Assembly: GCF_900079725.1 (NCBI RefSeq)
Contig: NZ_LT599032.1
Location: 1,420,871 to 1,484,870 of the forward strand
Direction of reading: 5' to 3'
Source of the DNA: an uncultured Dysgonomonas sp.
GTDB lineage: Bacteria; Bacteroidota; Bacteroidia; Bacteroidales; Dysgonomonadaceae
DNA: 64,000 bases
Of this stretch, positions 1 through 8,014 are shown in pieces. The notes below the pieces were generated by a model, which saw nothing but the letters and a program-made list of their open reading frames with translations, made no database searches and was not told where the DNA came from. The stretch's first letter is position 1. Each line of letters starts with the position of its first letter. The position numbers were made by a program, and so were the translations under genes.

Positions 1-247
1 ATATGCGATACTGTAATATTGTATCTCTACCAATTTCGCGATGCAGAGTAGTTTTCAGTAAGTCGACAAACTTATCTTCCAAATACTCATAAAAGAATTG
101 GCTTGGTACCTGTATCGTAAATACCTTATTTTCATAAGATAAGGGAACAATAGGTAAGAACCATGTTTTGAAAGCCGCCTCAGGTATATTATCCTGAATG
201 ACCGTTAAACAATTAGCCCATAATTTTTGAGTTGAAGAAGAATCCAT
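1..247 (-). CDS. dnaA: Chromosomal replication initiator DnaA, N-terminal part (cut by window edge)
   Basis: Start of the replication initiator that binds DnaA boxes and opens the origin. Only about 82 residues are visible because the gene runs off the left edge. Translating the minus strand from the ATG at 245-247 gives MDSSSTQKLWANCLTVIQDN, then FKTWFLPIVPL and QVPSQFFYEYLE. These are the hallmark blocks of DnaA domain I, the helicase-loading and oligomerisation domain, in its Bacteroidetes form. The AAA+ and DNA-binding domains lie outside the window. The upstream gap to 568 shows no obvious cluster of DnaA boxes, so the origin cannot be placed here. Confidence 0.93.
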   Translation of the reverse strand, partial: MDSSSTQKLWANCLTVIQDNIPEAAFKTWFLPIVPLSYENKVFTIQVPSQFFYEYLEDKFVDLLKTTLHREIGRDTILQYRI

Positions 248-568
248 TTATTAGTTTAGTTATTTTGTCTATATTACTCTCTCGATTTCGTAATGTAAAT
301 TTCATCATTTATTTCATAAAAAAAAAGTGCCTCCAAATTTGGTTTTCTAGTTTTAGAAACATCTATTTTAATTTCAATGACTTATGACGTTATTACAAAA
401 TCACCCCTTTTGGTACAAATAACCAACTAATTATCAGTCGATTGTGTTTTTAATAGCATTTTAATTACGTTTTAACAATTTCGTAATACTGCCCGAAAAG
501 TATAAGGGTGACACTATTAAGCAAAAAAATTATTTTTACTTATTTAGACCAATTCTAAATAGAACAAT
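248..568. other. Intergenic region upstream of dnaA
   Basis: This 321-base AT-rich gap lies between the dnaA start and the end of the MCE gene; both genes are on the minus strand. It should hold the dnaA promoter, but no clean TAnnTTTG/TTTG pair is visible on the minus strand. No TTATCCACA-like cluster, strong hairpin or small gene was seen. Confidence 0.5.
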
Positions 569-1456
569 TTAGAAGACTTTTACATTAATATAACGGGATG
601 GATTTTGCCTTACATCCTTAAGTAACAACGAAGCATTACTAATTGTTCCGTTAATACTATCATATAATTGACGATCATTCAATAATAATCCCAAAGAATT
701 ATCTTTAGATGTGATTTTCGTAGAAAGATATTCTATATTTTTCATAGTAGAATCTACAGACTTGAATGTAGAAGCCAAATCCATCTGATTGATCTTACCC
801 GATACACTACTTAGGTCGTTAGACATTTTCCCCAGATTACCGGTTATGGTAGGAAGATCCTTATTTAATGTAGTCATCATCGAATTTAGCTGCTTGGTCG
901 ATTTAGCCAAATCGCCCGTAATCTGATTGATATCTGTCAACGACTGGTTCAACGCCGGATTGTTTACCAATGTTTGGAGACCGATAAGTATTGAATCAAT
1001 CTTGGGTATGAGCTGTTCTACCTGAGGTAACATAGTACCTGCAGCATCTAGCATACCTTTTACCCGGATACCTTTTATAGTATCGGTCGAGGACAGATTT
1101 TCTTTTGTATAAGGATTAGTCTCAAGCATGATTGTAGCCGACCCCAAAACAGAGACATCCAATGACATCTTGCTACCCTTGGGTATCTGCATACCTTTGT
1201 CCATGTTCAGATATACAATCACACGTTCTTGATTTTTCGGGTCTAGTTCCATGGAAGATACCAGACCTACCTGAAACCCATTCAGCGTAACAGGTGTCGA
1301 CTGGGTTAGACCTGACACATCGTCAAAGACGACAATATATGAATTTGATGGTTTAAAAAGATTTACACCTTTCAGAAAACTGATACCGTAATACAAAAGG
1401 AAAATTGCGATTACAAAGGCTATACCTATCTTTACTTCTTTCGATATTTTACTCAT
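569..1456 (-). CDS. MCE/MlaD family protein (lipid-transport substrate-binding component)
   Basis: A 295-residue membrane-anchored MCE-domain protein. Family knowledge: MlaD-like proteins form periplasmic hexamers that move phospholipids between inner and outer membranes with an MlaE permease and MlaF ATPase. Visible features: a single N-terminal membrane segment at about residues 8-28 (IGIAFVIAIFLLYYGISFL), the MCE beta domain at about 35-115 (VSGLTQSTPVTLNGFQVG), then a long helical, Asn/Leu-rich tail. The chosen start is the ATG giving MSKISKEVKIG; an in-frame start ten codons upstream is less likely. It lies 133 bases downstream of the amidase gene on the same strand and is probably cotranscribed with it. 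No permease or ATPase partner is in view. Confidence 0.85.
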   Translation of the reverse strand: MSKISKEVKIGIAFVIAIFLLYYGISFLKGVNLFKPSNSYIVVFDDVSGLTQSTPVTLNGFQVGLVSSMELDPKNQERVIVYLNMDKGMQIPKGSKMSLDVSVLGSATIMLETNPYTKENLSSTDTIKGIRVKGMLDAAGTMLPQVEQLIPKIDSILIGLQTLVNNPALNQSLTDINQITGDLAKSTKQLNSMMTTLNKDLPTITGNLGKMSNDLSSVSGKINQMDLASTFKSVDSTMKNIEYLSTKITSKDNSLGLLLNDRQLYDSINGTISNASLLLKDVRQNPSRYINVKVF

Positions 1457-1589
1457 AACTATTAAATTATGTAATTGTAAGGTCACAGACCTATTTATTA
1501 TTTTGTTAAGTTTAAATACTACAAATAGCTTTATTGAAATAATATACTATCAAATACCATCTTCTATCCACATAGTGGTTTGTCATTAT

Positions 1590-2861
1590 CTATTTAATAC
1601 GTTCCCCGTTTCTAAATTTAACGACAAACGCATCTTTAAACTTAGCCCTTACTTGACGTTGTATTTTAATTATCTCATTATAATCAGTGGTTGAACCACA
1701 TGTATATTTATAGCTATTACCATCTTTATAGAACATTATAGGCGAAAGACCTTTAAATTCTTTCGAAGTATCCGGGAGTTTCTTTGGTGATACCAAGAAC
1801 TGCACCCGGTACTCCACCTTGTTACTAACATTTTTCGTAACCGTACTATTTTCCTTCGTCGAGGTTTCAGCTATATTTCTAGTGGTTTCACCGATTTTTT
1901 TAGGAGTTTGTTCTCTTTTCTTTGGGGCCGCTACCATGTTTTTCACTCTGGCTGATTCTTTCACAACCGGAGTATCGGTGTCCTCAACAATATAAGTATC
2001 TTCAACAGCTACTTTCTCTTTTACTATAGCTTCGTCGATTGCAATATCATCAAGCAACTCACTTTTATCCGGCGCAGCAACATAACGGCCTTGCTTTTTA
2101 TCAAATTCTCGTTTATATTTTTTGAACCCGGAGTATATCGCAGTCGCCATTGCCCTTTGTCCCAACCTGGAGGATAAATATTTAGCCTCAGCCTGATTGT
2201 TTATAAAACCCAACTCGATAAGCACACTAGGCATACTTGTCTTTCTCAACACGAGAAATCCCGCCTGACGCACACCTCTGTCTGTACGCTTTGCTATACT
2301 TTTAAAATCTTTCTGTATGTAATCCGCAAACTGCAGGCTTTGTTCCATATACTTATTCGACATAAACTCGAATATGATATACGACTCCGTCGAATTAGGA
2401 TCGAAACCCTCATATTTTGATGTATAGTTATCTTCCAATAGAATTACAGAGTTCTCTCTTTTTGCCACTTCCAGGTTTTCAGCACTACGGGCTAGCCCCA
2501 ATATATAGGTATCAGCTCCGGAGGCGTTTGTAGTCTTTGCAGCAGTTGAGTTGGTATGAATGGATATAAACAGATTGGCTTTTGCCCGATTAGCAATTTG
2601 TGTCCGCTTGTCCAAATCTACAAAAACGTCAGTCTTACGGGTATAAACTACTTTGACATCATTAAAGTTTGCTTCTATCAGTTCTCCTAAAGTTTTAGCC
2701 ACTCCCAGGTTTATATCTTTCTCCTTATATATACCTCTCACAGCTCCGCCATCCTTACCTCCATGCCCTGCATCGATAACAACAACGAACTTAGAATCAG
2801 CCGCAACGATGATCCCAAGAAATGCGAATATATAAACAAAAAGAATAAAGAACCGTTTCAT
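1590..2861 (-). CDS. N-acetylmuramoyl-L-alanine amidase (AmiC type, Amidase_3) with SPOR-like C-terminus
   Basis: A 423-residue exported zinc amidase that cuts the amide bond between muramic acid and the stem peptide during septal peptidoglycan splitting. A hydrophobic signal segment (1-20) precedes an Amidase_3 domain (about 24-250). Expected zinc ligands and catalytic residues are present: H33 in DAGHGG, E47, H102 in SIHTN and E216 in LIELGF. A Lys/Glu/Thr-rich linker (about 260-345) leads to a C-terminal SPOR-like domain (about 348-423, starting YRVQFLVS), which in this phylum targets amidases to denuded septal glycan. It starts 30 bases downstream of the lactate dehydrogenase gene and probably shares its promoter. 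Confidence 0.92.
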   Translation of the reverse strand: MKRFFILFVYIFAFLGIIVAADSKFVVVIDAGHGGKDGGAVRGIYKEKDINLGVAKTLGELIEANFNDVKVVYTRKTDVFVDLDKRTQIANRAKANLFISIHTNSTAAKTTNASGADTYILGLARSAENLEVAKRENSVILLEDNYTSKYEGFDPNSTESYIIFEFMSNKYMEQSLQFADYIQKDFKSIAKRTDRGVRQAGFLVLRKTSMPSVLIELGFINNQAEAKYLSSRLGQRAMATAIYSGFKKYKREFDKKQGRYVAAPDKSELLDDIAIDEAIVKEKVAVEDTYIVEDTDTPVVKESARVKNMVAAPKKREQTPKKIGETTRNIAETSTKENSTVTKNVSNKVEYRVQFLVSPKKLPDTSKEFKGLSPIMFYKDGNSYKYTCGSTTDYNEIIKIQRQVRAKFKDAFVVKFRNGERIK

Positions 2862-2891
2862 ACTTATAATTCTAACTGTATGAAATTTACA

Positions 2892-3902
2892 CTAAGCTTT
2901 ATTATATACAACCTCGTTTTTCAACTCTTTACCGTTGAAGAAATCAAGGATATTATTCATTGTTGTGTGCGCAATATTCGACATTGCCTCCTGAGTAAAA
3001 AAGGCCTGATGAGATGTCACGATCACATTATTGAAAGACAGCAACCGGGCAAGTACATCATCAGTCATCACACTATCAGAATGGTCTTCATAAAAATAAG
3101 CCCCTTCTTCTTCATACACATCTAAACCTGCATAACCGACCTTACCGCTAAGCAACCCTTCTATCAGGTGCCTGGTATGGATCAACTTTCCACGGCCAGT
3201 ATTGATTATCATCACACCTTCTTTCATTTTGGCTATGGATTCATCACAGATAAGATATTCAGTTTCTTTTGTCAGCGGGCAATGTAATGTAATAATATTG
3301 GCATTAGCATATAATTCATCCAGCGACACATATTTAACACCTGTAGCATCAGCCCATTTTGTATCCGGATATAAGTCGTAAGCCAGAACATTCATACCTA
3401 ATCCCTGAAAAAGACCTGTAGCGACCTTCCCTATCTTACCGGTACCTATCACTCCGATAGTCTTGCCATACATATCGAATCCCTGAAATCCTATCAAAGA
3501 AAAGTTACCGTCGCGTGTACGCAAAAATGCCCGATGAACCTTTCTGTTAAGACAAAGCATCAGGGCCAAAGTATGCTCAGCGATAGCATGGGGGGAATAA
3601 TCAGGAACACGTACCACCTTTATGCCTTTTCTGGCGGCAGCAGCTATATCTACATTATTAAAACCGGCACAACGTAATGCTATCAGCTTTACACCATAAG
3701 AATGGAGCTTAGTCACAACCGCCTCATCTACCTTTGCATTTACAAAAATACAAACAGCATCTGTACCACTTGCCAAAAGCACATTATTCTTATCGAGATG
3801 TTCCTTATGATAGACCAGTTCGAAACCATATGCTTCGTTCGCCTTATTGAAAGTAGCCATATCATAAGGCTTTGCGTCAAAAACCGCTATTTTATATGCC
3901 AT
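2892..3902 (-). CDS. ldhA: D-lactate dehydrogenase / 2-hydroxyacid dehydrogenase
   Basis: A 336-residue NAD-dependent D-2-hydroxyacid dehydrogenase, most like fermentative LdhA, reducing pyruvate to D-lactate. Visible features: substrate-binding halves at both ends, a Rossmann motif GTGKIG (153-158), catalytic Arg in NTGRGKL (R237), the acid residue in the DVYEEEG segment (about 265) and the catalytic His in VTSHQAFFT (about 298). The start is the ATG giving MAYKIAVFDAK, 25 codons inside the longest frame; the upstream part overlaps the promoter. The promoter at 3947-3978 reads into it, and the amidase gene follows after 30 bases. Confidence 0.9.
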   Translation of the reverse strand: MAYKIAVFDAKPYDMATFNKANEAYGFELVYHKEHLDKNNVLLASGTDAVCIFVNAKVDEAVVTKLHSYGVKLIALRCAGFNNVDIAAAARKGIKVVRVPDYSPHAIAEHTLALMLCLNRKVHRAFLRTRDGNFSLIGFQGFDMYGKTIGVIGTGKIGKVATGLFQGLGMNVLAYDLYPDTKWADATGVKYVSLDELYANANIITLHCPLTKETEYLICDESIAKMKEGVMIINTGRGKLIHTRHLIEGLLSGKVGYAGLDVYEEEGAYFYEDHSDSVMTDDVLARLLSFNNVIVTSHQAFFTQEAMSNIAHTTMNNILDFFNGKELKNEVVYNKA

Positions 3903-3946
3903 TGCTTTACCTACTATATATATTATTAATCCTTTATACCTGATTG

Positions 3947-3978
3947 CAAAAGTAATTAAAATAACCTTTATCCTCAAA
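3947..3978 (-). promoter_or_regulatory. Promoter of ldhA (Bacteroidetes -33/-7 type)
   Basis: On the minus strand TTTG (3975-3978) is followed after 20 bases by TACTTTTG (3947-3954), matching the phylum consensus TTTG-19-TAnnTTTG. The predicted transcription start is near 3941, about 40 bases before the ldhA ATG. Confidence 0.7.
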
Positions 3979-4069
3979 AACTACATTGATTAGTTCTTTT
4001 TAAGCCTGCTTTTTTCATTTTATTTACATACTGTTTACCTAAAAAGATGACAAAGGTAACACAGAAAAC

Positions 4070-4090
4070 AATTAATAATTAATAATTAAG
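4070..4090. repeat. Three tandem heptamers (AATTAAT)
   Basis: AATTAAT AATTAAT AATTAAG in tandem, within the long ldhA-rny gap. The 7-base period matches that of the larger repeat islands elsewhere in the window. A fragment ACAAAGGTAACA at about 4050 uses another word of the same vocabulary. Confidence 0.75.
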
Positions 4091-4129
4091 AACCAACGGC
4101 CAGCGGAGCTAATTCGCTTTTTACTCTCT

Positions 4130-4318
4130 CTACACCCTCCCTTTGGGTCAGAGCTGTTAAGCTCTAATTTTTCAGACCCTCTGTGTCATGTTGAACAGAG
4201 TGAAACATCTCGTCTCTCAGGGTCGGGATCCTTCGTTCCACTCTGGATGACAGCAGAAAATAGCAACAAAGTAAAGAACTTAACAGCCCTGCCCCGAGGG
4301 GAGGCTGGAGGGGGTTAA
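4130..4318. repeat. Nested inverted-repeat element in the ldhA-rny gap
   Basis: Outer arms: a CCCTCC...GAGCTGTTAAG block (about 4136-4161) and its degenerate reverse complement CTTAACAGCCCTGCCCCGAG (from 4279) running to GGAGGGGG (4307-4314). Inside lies an imperfect palindrome, 4184-4252, beginning TGTCATGTTGAACAG and ending CACTCTGGATGACA. The inner palindrome resembles the widespread intergenic hairpin family with the core GTCATCCTGAGCGAAGCGAAG; that is recall, not a search. No coding potential. It lies directly beside a heptad repeat island. Confidence 0.65.
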
Positions 4319-4432
4319 AGGGTGACACTTATCATTCATTTGCTAATATGCTAATTTACAAATCTGCTAATCCATTTTTTCAAAGAGCTAATAGCTATCA
4401 GCTAAAGGCTAACAGCTATCTACATAGATAAA
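4319..4432 (-). repeat. Heptad repeat island, copy R1 (modules A and B)
   Basis: Read on the minus strand from 4432: an anchor GTTTATCTATGTA, a run of 7-base words (ATAGCTG, TTAGCCT, TTAGCTG, ATAGCTA, TTAGCTC) ending TTTGAAA (module A), then module B with CAGATTTGTAAATTAGCATA through ATGATAAGTG. This matches copy R2 (32863-32985) over more than 100 bases, including a 31-base identical core, but in the opposite orientation. The rest of the gap (4433-4560) shows nothing recognisable. Confidence 0.85.
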
Positions 4433-4570
4433 CTTACCTCCAGTTCTTACATTTTTCTCCCCGACCTCAAAAAACACATTCAGATTGTGACCTTTTAGGG
4501 ATAATAGCGACTTATATAAGACACCTCTGAAAGATCAGAGTTACACACTTCTTTTCTTAAAACAAAAAAA

Positions 4571-4591
4571 CGGAGACAAAGTTTGTCTCCG
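4571..4591 (-). terminator. Intrinsic terminator after rny
   Basis: A perfect palindromic stem CGGAGACAAA / TTTGTCTCCG flanked by A7 on the left and T7 on the right, so it can work in both directions. It lies 28 bases beyond the rny stop codon. Confidence 0.85.
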
Positions 4592-4619
4592 TTTTTTTAT
4601 TGTATAAAATCTGTTTCTC

Positions 4620-6149
4620 TTACTTAGCGTAACTCACAGCACGAGTCTCACGTATAACTGTAATCTTAACCTGTCCCGGATAAGTCATCTCGTCCTGTAT
4701 CTTCTTTGCAATATCGGCCGATAGTTTTTCTGTTTCTACATCATCTATCTTATCCGCACCTACTATTACACGCAGTTCGCGTCCTGCCTGTATGGCATAT
4801 GTCTTCAACACACCGGGATATGAAAGAGCTAGTTGCTCAAGGTCATTCAACCGTTTGATATATGCTTCTACAATTTCACGGCGTGCACCCGGACGTGCAC
4901 CTGATATAGCATCACAAACCTGTACAATTGGAGCCAGAAGACTTGTCATCTCCACCTCATCGTGGTGAGCACCGATAGCATTGCAAATATCCGGTTTTTC
5001 CTTATATTTTTCTGCAAGCTTCATACCAAGTAATGCGTGAGGCAATTCCGGCTCATCATCAGGCACCTTACCTATATCATGCAACAATCCTGCTCTTTTT
5101 GCTTTCTTTACATTCAACCCAAGCTCTGACGCCATAATAGCACACAGGTTTGCTGTTTCGCGGGCGTGCTGCAATAAGTTTTGTCCGTATGATGAACGAT
5201 ATTTCATCTTACCTACAAGACGTATCAACTCTGGATGCAAACCGTGGATACCTAAATCGATAGTAGTACGCTTACCGGTTTCGATAATTTCTTCTTCAAT
5301 CTGTTTCTTCACTTTTGCTACCACTTCCTCGATACGTGCAGGATGGATACGACCATCTGCAACAAGCTGATGAAGTGCCAAACGTGCTATTTCGCGTCTT
5401 ACAGGGTCAAAACCTGAAAGTACAATTGCCTCAGGGGTATCGTCTACTACAATTTCTATACCTGTGGCTGCTTCCAATGCACGTATATTGCGTCCTTCAC
5501 GGCCGATAATACGACCTTTTATTTCGTCTGACTCTATATGGAAAACTGTGATAGCGTTTTCTATAGCCGTCTCTGTAGCTACACGCTGTATAGATTGTAT
5601 CACAATCTTCTTAGCCTCCTTGTTAGCTGTCATCTTAGCCTCTTCCATTATCTCATTGATATATGATTGGGCATGAGATTGCGCCTCGTCTTTCAAGGCC
5701 TCTACAAGCTTTTCCTTCACTTCCTCGGCCGACAATCCGGATAGGGCCTCGAGCCTTTCCACCTCTTGTTTGTGAAGCTTGTCCAAGTCCAGCTTCTTCT
5801 TTTCCACTATCTCAAGTTGACTTTCCAGATTGGCTTTAACCGTATCAGCTTCACTTTTCTTACGTTGGAGTTCCTCCTGTTTTTGATTCAGGCTCAACTC
5901 GCGTTGCTTGATTTTGCTCTCTGCTGCCTGTATTTTAGAGTTCCGTGCATTAGCCTGTTTCTCAAATTCAGATTTCATCTGCAAAGCCTGCTCTTTTACT
6001 TCCAGCAATTTATTTTTCTTGATTACTTCAGCTTCCAGTTCCGCCTCTTTCACCTGACGTTTGAACTTCGAATTCGCCATAGAATTCAAAGCTACCCACG
6101 CCACGGCTGCTCCGGCAAGGAAAGCTATTACATAAAATAATATATCCAT
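4620..6149 (-). CDS. rny: Ribonuclease Y
   Basis: A 509-residue membrane-anchored endoribonuclease that starts mRNA decay. Order of domains: one N-terminal membrane helix (about 3-22), a long charged coiled coil (about 25-190), a KH RNA-binding domain with [15 protein letters not shown] (about 215-235) and an HD phosphohydrolase domain with LLHDIGKV and GAHHDE. The length matches the family. It starts at ATG 6147-6149 after a hairpin that separates it from zapA. Grouping of the coiled-coil gene, zapA and rny is common in Bacteroidetes. Confidence 0.96.
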   Translation of the reverse strand: MDILFYVIAFLAGAAVAWVALNSMANSKFKRQVKEAELEAEVIKKNKLLEVKEQALQMKSEFEKQANARNSKIQAAESKIKQRELSLNQKQEELQRKKSEADTVKANLESQLEIVEKKKLDLDKLHKQEVERLEALSGLSAEEVKEKLVEALKDEAQSHAQSYINEIMEEAKMTANKEAKKIVIQSIQRVATETAIENAITVFHIESDEIKGRIIGREGRNIRALEAATGIEIVVDDTPEAIVLSGFDPVRREIARLALHQLVADGRIHPARIEEVVAKVKKQIEEEIIETGKRTTIDLGIHGLHPELIRLVGKMKYRSSYGQNLLQHARETANLCAIMASELGLNVKKAKRAGLLHDIGKVPDDEPELPHALLGMKLAEKYKEKPDICNAIGAHHDEVEMTSLLAPIVQVCDAISGARPGARREIVEAYIKRLNDLEQLALSYPGVLKTYAIQAGRELRVIVGADKIDDVETEKLSADIAKKIQDEMTYPGQVKITVIRETRAVSYAK

Positions 6150-6194
6150 AATTTATTTTTCATTATTTAAAAACTCAATTTATATAAACTAAAA

Positions 6195-6242
6195 AGCACT
6201 AATTTAAGTATGAACAATACCCTCATACTTAAAATTAGTGCT
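6195..6242 (-). terminator. Long hairpin between zapA and rny (terminator or attenuator)
   Basis: Arms AGCACTAATTTAAGTATGA and TCATACTTAAAATTAGTGCT pair over about 19 bases with a 9-base loop. On the minus strand it is followed by TTTTAGTTTATAT. It lies 26 bases past the zapA stop and about 45 bases before the rny ATG, so it may reduce readthrough into rny. Confidence 0.6.
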
Positions 6243-6267
6243 CTAGATTTTCCTCAGTACTATAATT

Positions 6268-6573
6268 TTATTTTACATGACCTCTCAGATAATTTTCCAA
6301 TTCCTGCGTCAATTCTTTCATCCTGAACTCAAATTCATTCGCCCGTAACTGATGCTCAACCTTCTCTGCTACAGCTTGTATTGCTGTCATTGCCATATAA
6401 TCGCTATTCTGCAATGAATGGGATGAATCTCCTGTAAAATAATTTTTATATTGAACTATTTTATAATCTATTTCCTCCGCAGCTTTTCTGAATACTTCTT
6501 CCTCCTGCCTTTTTATCCGGAGAGGATACCTCATATCAGCTACGCGTAGATTAATTATTAAATGCTCGTCCAT
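6268..6573 (-). CDS. zapA: Cell division protein ZapA
   Basis: A 101-residue FtsZ-ring-associated protein that cross-links FtsZ filaments. The N-terminal beta-rich half (INLRVADMRYPLRIKRQEEE) and the C-terminal coiled coil (AVAEKVEHQLRANEFEF...) match the ZapA layout and length. The start is the ATG giving MDEHLIINLRVADM; a longer frame would run back towards the upstream gene without a conserved sequence. The upstream coiled-coil gene ends 17 bases before this start, so the two are cotranscribed. Confidence 0.88.
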   Translation of the reverse strand: MDEHLIINLRVADMRYPLRIKRQEEEVFRKAAEEIDYKIVQYKNYFTGDSSHSLQNSDYMAMTAIQAVAEKVEHQLRANEFEFRMKELTQELENYLRGHVK

Positions 6574-6590
6574 ATCTTTGCCTTTATTCG

Positions 6591-6887
6591 TTAATTTTTC
6601 AGCATGGCGATACACTTATCTACATCTCGCACTAATTTCGACAATCGCTTCTTTGCTTGCAATGTATCATCCTCATTCTCCGAAGAAAAAGATTTTACAA
6701 ACTTCAGATTGTCATATTTTCTTTTCAGCCCTTCTACTTCCGATGTTAAATTCTCAATTGTCACGCTTCTTTGTGTCAATTGCTGCTTCAACAAGGCGTT
6801 TTCTTCCTTCAACGTATCACAGAGGTACATTAATTGCCGCATCCTTATTTCAAATTCGGCCAGAAGTTTTTCATCATTTTCAGTCAT
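6591..6887 (-). CDS. Small coiled-coil protein upstream of zapA (ZapB-like by position)
   Basis: A 98-residue, almost entirely helical, charged protein (DTLKEENALLKQQLTQRSVT then an ENLTSEVEGLKRKYDNL repeat-like stretch). It has no signal or membrane segment. I do not recognise a named family. Position and coiled-coil character suggest a partner of ZapA in the division ring, comparable to ZapB, but this is inference from context only. First gene of the zapA transcript, with a textbook promoter 20 bases upstream. Confidence 0.75.
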   Translation of the reverse strand: MTENDEKLLAEFEIRMRQLMYLCDTLKEENALLKQQLTQRSVTIENLTSEVEGLKRKYDNLKFVKSFSSENEDDTLQAKKRLSKLVRDVDKCIAMLKN

Positions 6888-6907
6888 AAAGTAGCCAAAA
6901 TGCTAGA

Positions 6908-6938
6908 CAAAAATAAATAATACCAACGAATTAACAAA
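6908..6938 (-). promoter_or_regulatory. Promoter of the coiled-coil/zapA transcript
   Basis: Minus-strand TTTG (6935-6938), exactly 19 bases, then TATTTTTG (6908-6915). This is the best match to the Bacteroidetes consensus in the window. The predicted start, near 6902, gives a leader of about 15 bases. Confidence 0.8.
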
Positions 6939-6994
6939 ATTATTACTCTTCTAAATTTATTAAAAAGAAGCCGAACCTAAACAAATAAAAAAAA

Positions 6995-7023
6995 GAGCCG
7001 CTTATGCGAAAGATAAGCGCCTC
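6995..7023 (-). terminator. Intrinsic terminator after the small winged-helix gene
   Basis: Stem GAGCCGCTTAT / ATAAGCGCCTC (one mismatch) with loop GCGAAAG, followed on the minus strand by a T-tract (complement of the A-run 6987-6994). Confidence 0.8.
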
Positions 7024-7051
7024 TTTTATCTGAAAATGTTGTTTCTGCTTT

Positions 7052-7249
7052 TTACAACAAAACGACCTGCAAGTCGTCTTTTAATTCATTGAAAGCTATT
7101 TTGCCTTCTCTTGCTAACCAGCCTAAAGCAGCATACATATCTTTTTCTGTCAATTTGCATGCTTTTTTGATGTCTTTAAGAGGCTTGCTTCCTTCTGCAT
7201 CTAGGTAAGTCCAAATAATACCTGCGTTTGATCCAATTTTTTCTTTCAT
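7052..7249 (-). CDS. Small winged helix-turn-helix protein (DUF2582-like)
   Basis: A 65-residue single-domain protein resembling the PF10771 winged-helix family: IWTYLDAEGSKPLKDIKKA, then KLTEKDMYAALGWLAREGKI and a short beta wing ending VVLL. It consists of the winged-helix domain only, with no effector domain. The family's targets are unknown to me. It is a single-gene unit with its own promoter at 7294-7324 and terminator at 6995-7023. The sigma-factor gene diverges from it 186 bases away. Confidence 0.8.
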   Translation of the reverse strand: MKEKIGSNAGIIWTYLDAEGSKPLKDIKKACKLTEKDMYAALGWLAREGKIAFNELKDDLQVVLL

Positions 7250-7293
7250 AATGGGTGCTTGTTAAAAAATTAAACTCGTTATTATTTCGATGA

Positions 7294-7324
7294 CAAAAGT
7301 ACATAAAATGAACCATCTATACAA
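7294..7324 (-). promoter_or_regulatory. Promoter of the small winged-helix gene
   Basis: Minus-strand TACTTTTG (7294-7301) with a weaker TTG at about -33 (7322-7324), spacing 20. It lies 45 bases before the ATG. Confidence 0.55.
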
Positions 7325-7387
7325 TTTTACACTGTAAATTTTAACATAAATGTAAGATTATGACATTTCCGTTAAGCTTTCAAACTG

Positions 7388-7418
7388 TTTGATTATTAAT
7401 TAAAATCTTGTAGATTTG
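7388..7418 (+). promoter_or_regulatory. Promoter of the sigma-factor gene
   Basis: TTTG (7388-7391), 19 bases, then TAGATTTG (7411-7418): a full consensus match. The predicted start, near 7424, is only about 12 bases before the TTG start at 7436 and about at the out-of-frame ATG at 7426. Confidence 0.75.
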
Positions 7419-7435
7419 TGTAAAAATGAATCCCC

Positions 7436-8014
7436 TTGCAATTCTTTAGCTTACATAAGAAAAAAGAATCGGATAGTGACGAGACACTCTTGTCAAAATT
7501 TAAAGAAACGCGTAAAGCTGAATATTTCCAACAGCTTTACGAACGCTATATTCCCCTTATTTATGGTCTTTGCCTTAAATACCTGCAAAGTCCGGAACAA
7601 TCGCAAGATGCAGTAATAGATATTTACGAGAACCTGTCTCAAAAAATTCTGGATTACGAAATCAAGGTATTCAAAAACTGGCTTTATAGTGTAGTAAAGA
7701 ATCACTGCTTTCATATCCTGAAAGAAAATAAGAAGGAGATTATTGTTAATTTCGATTCCCAGCTTATGGAATCCGACAGCTCTTTTACTCTATTTGATGA
7801 GAGCAGAGATGAAGAAAAGGAAAACGCACTGAATGAGTGCCTGGAGAAATTACCGGAACCCCAACGGATAGCGGTGGAAAAGTTTTTTTACGAGGACAAA
7901 TCGTATGCGGACATCGTGGATGAAACAGGCTTTCATCTCAAAAGCGTAAAGAGTTATATACAAAACGGAAAACGGAATTTGAAAATTTGTATCGAAAAAA
8001 ATCTGAAAGAATGA
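7436..8014 (+). CDS. RNA polymerase sigma-70 family (ECF-like) sigma factor
   Basis: A 192-residue alternative sigma factor. Region 2 spans about residues 25-95 (YFQQLYERYIPLIYGLCLKY and DAVIDIYENLSQKI). Region 4 is a C-terminal helix-turn-helix at about 135-185 (LEKLPEPQRIAVEKFF, then YADIVDETGFHLKSVKSYIQ). The frame opens after a TGA at 7427-7429 and its only plausible early start is TTG at 7436, giving MQFFSLHKKK. An ATG at 7426, in another frame, stops after seven codons. The following gene overlaps it in an ATGA (8011-8014), so the two are translationally coupled, as for a sigma factor and its regulator. Confidence 0.85.
   Translation: MQFFSLHKKKESDSDETLLSKFKETRKAEYFQQLYERYIPLIYGLCLKYLQSPEQSQDAVIDIYENLSQKILDYEIKVFKNWLYSVVKNHCFHILKENKKEIIVNFDSQLMESDSSFTLFDESRDEEKENALNECLEKLPEPQRIAVEKFFYEDKSYADIVDETGFHLKSVKSYIQNGKRNLKICIEKNLKE

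Noticed and set aside
248-568. Possible replication origin beside dnaA
   Set aside because: No cluster of TTATCCACA-like boxes and no AT-rich 13-mer array was found; proximity to dnaA alone is not evidence in this phylum.
2763-3125. Plus-strand open frame over the amidase-ldhA junction
   Set aside because: It overlaps two well-supported minus-strand genes and has no conserved features.
5766-6140. Plus-strand open frame opposite the RNase Y coiled coil
   Set aside because: It is the antisense shadow of a repetitive Lys/Glu coding sequence, with no promoter or family resemblance.
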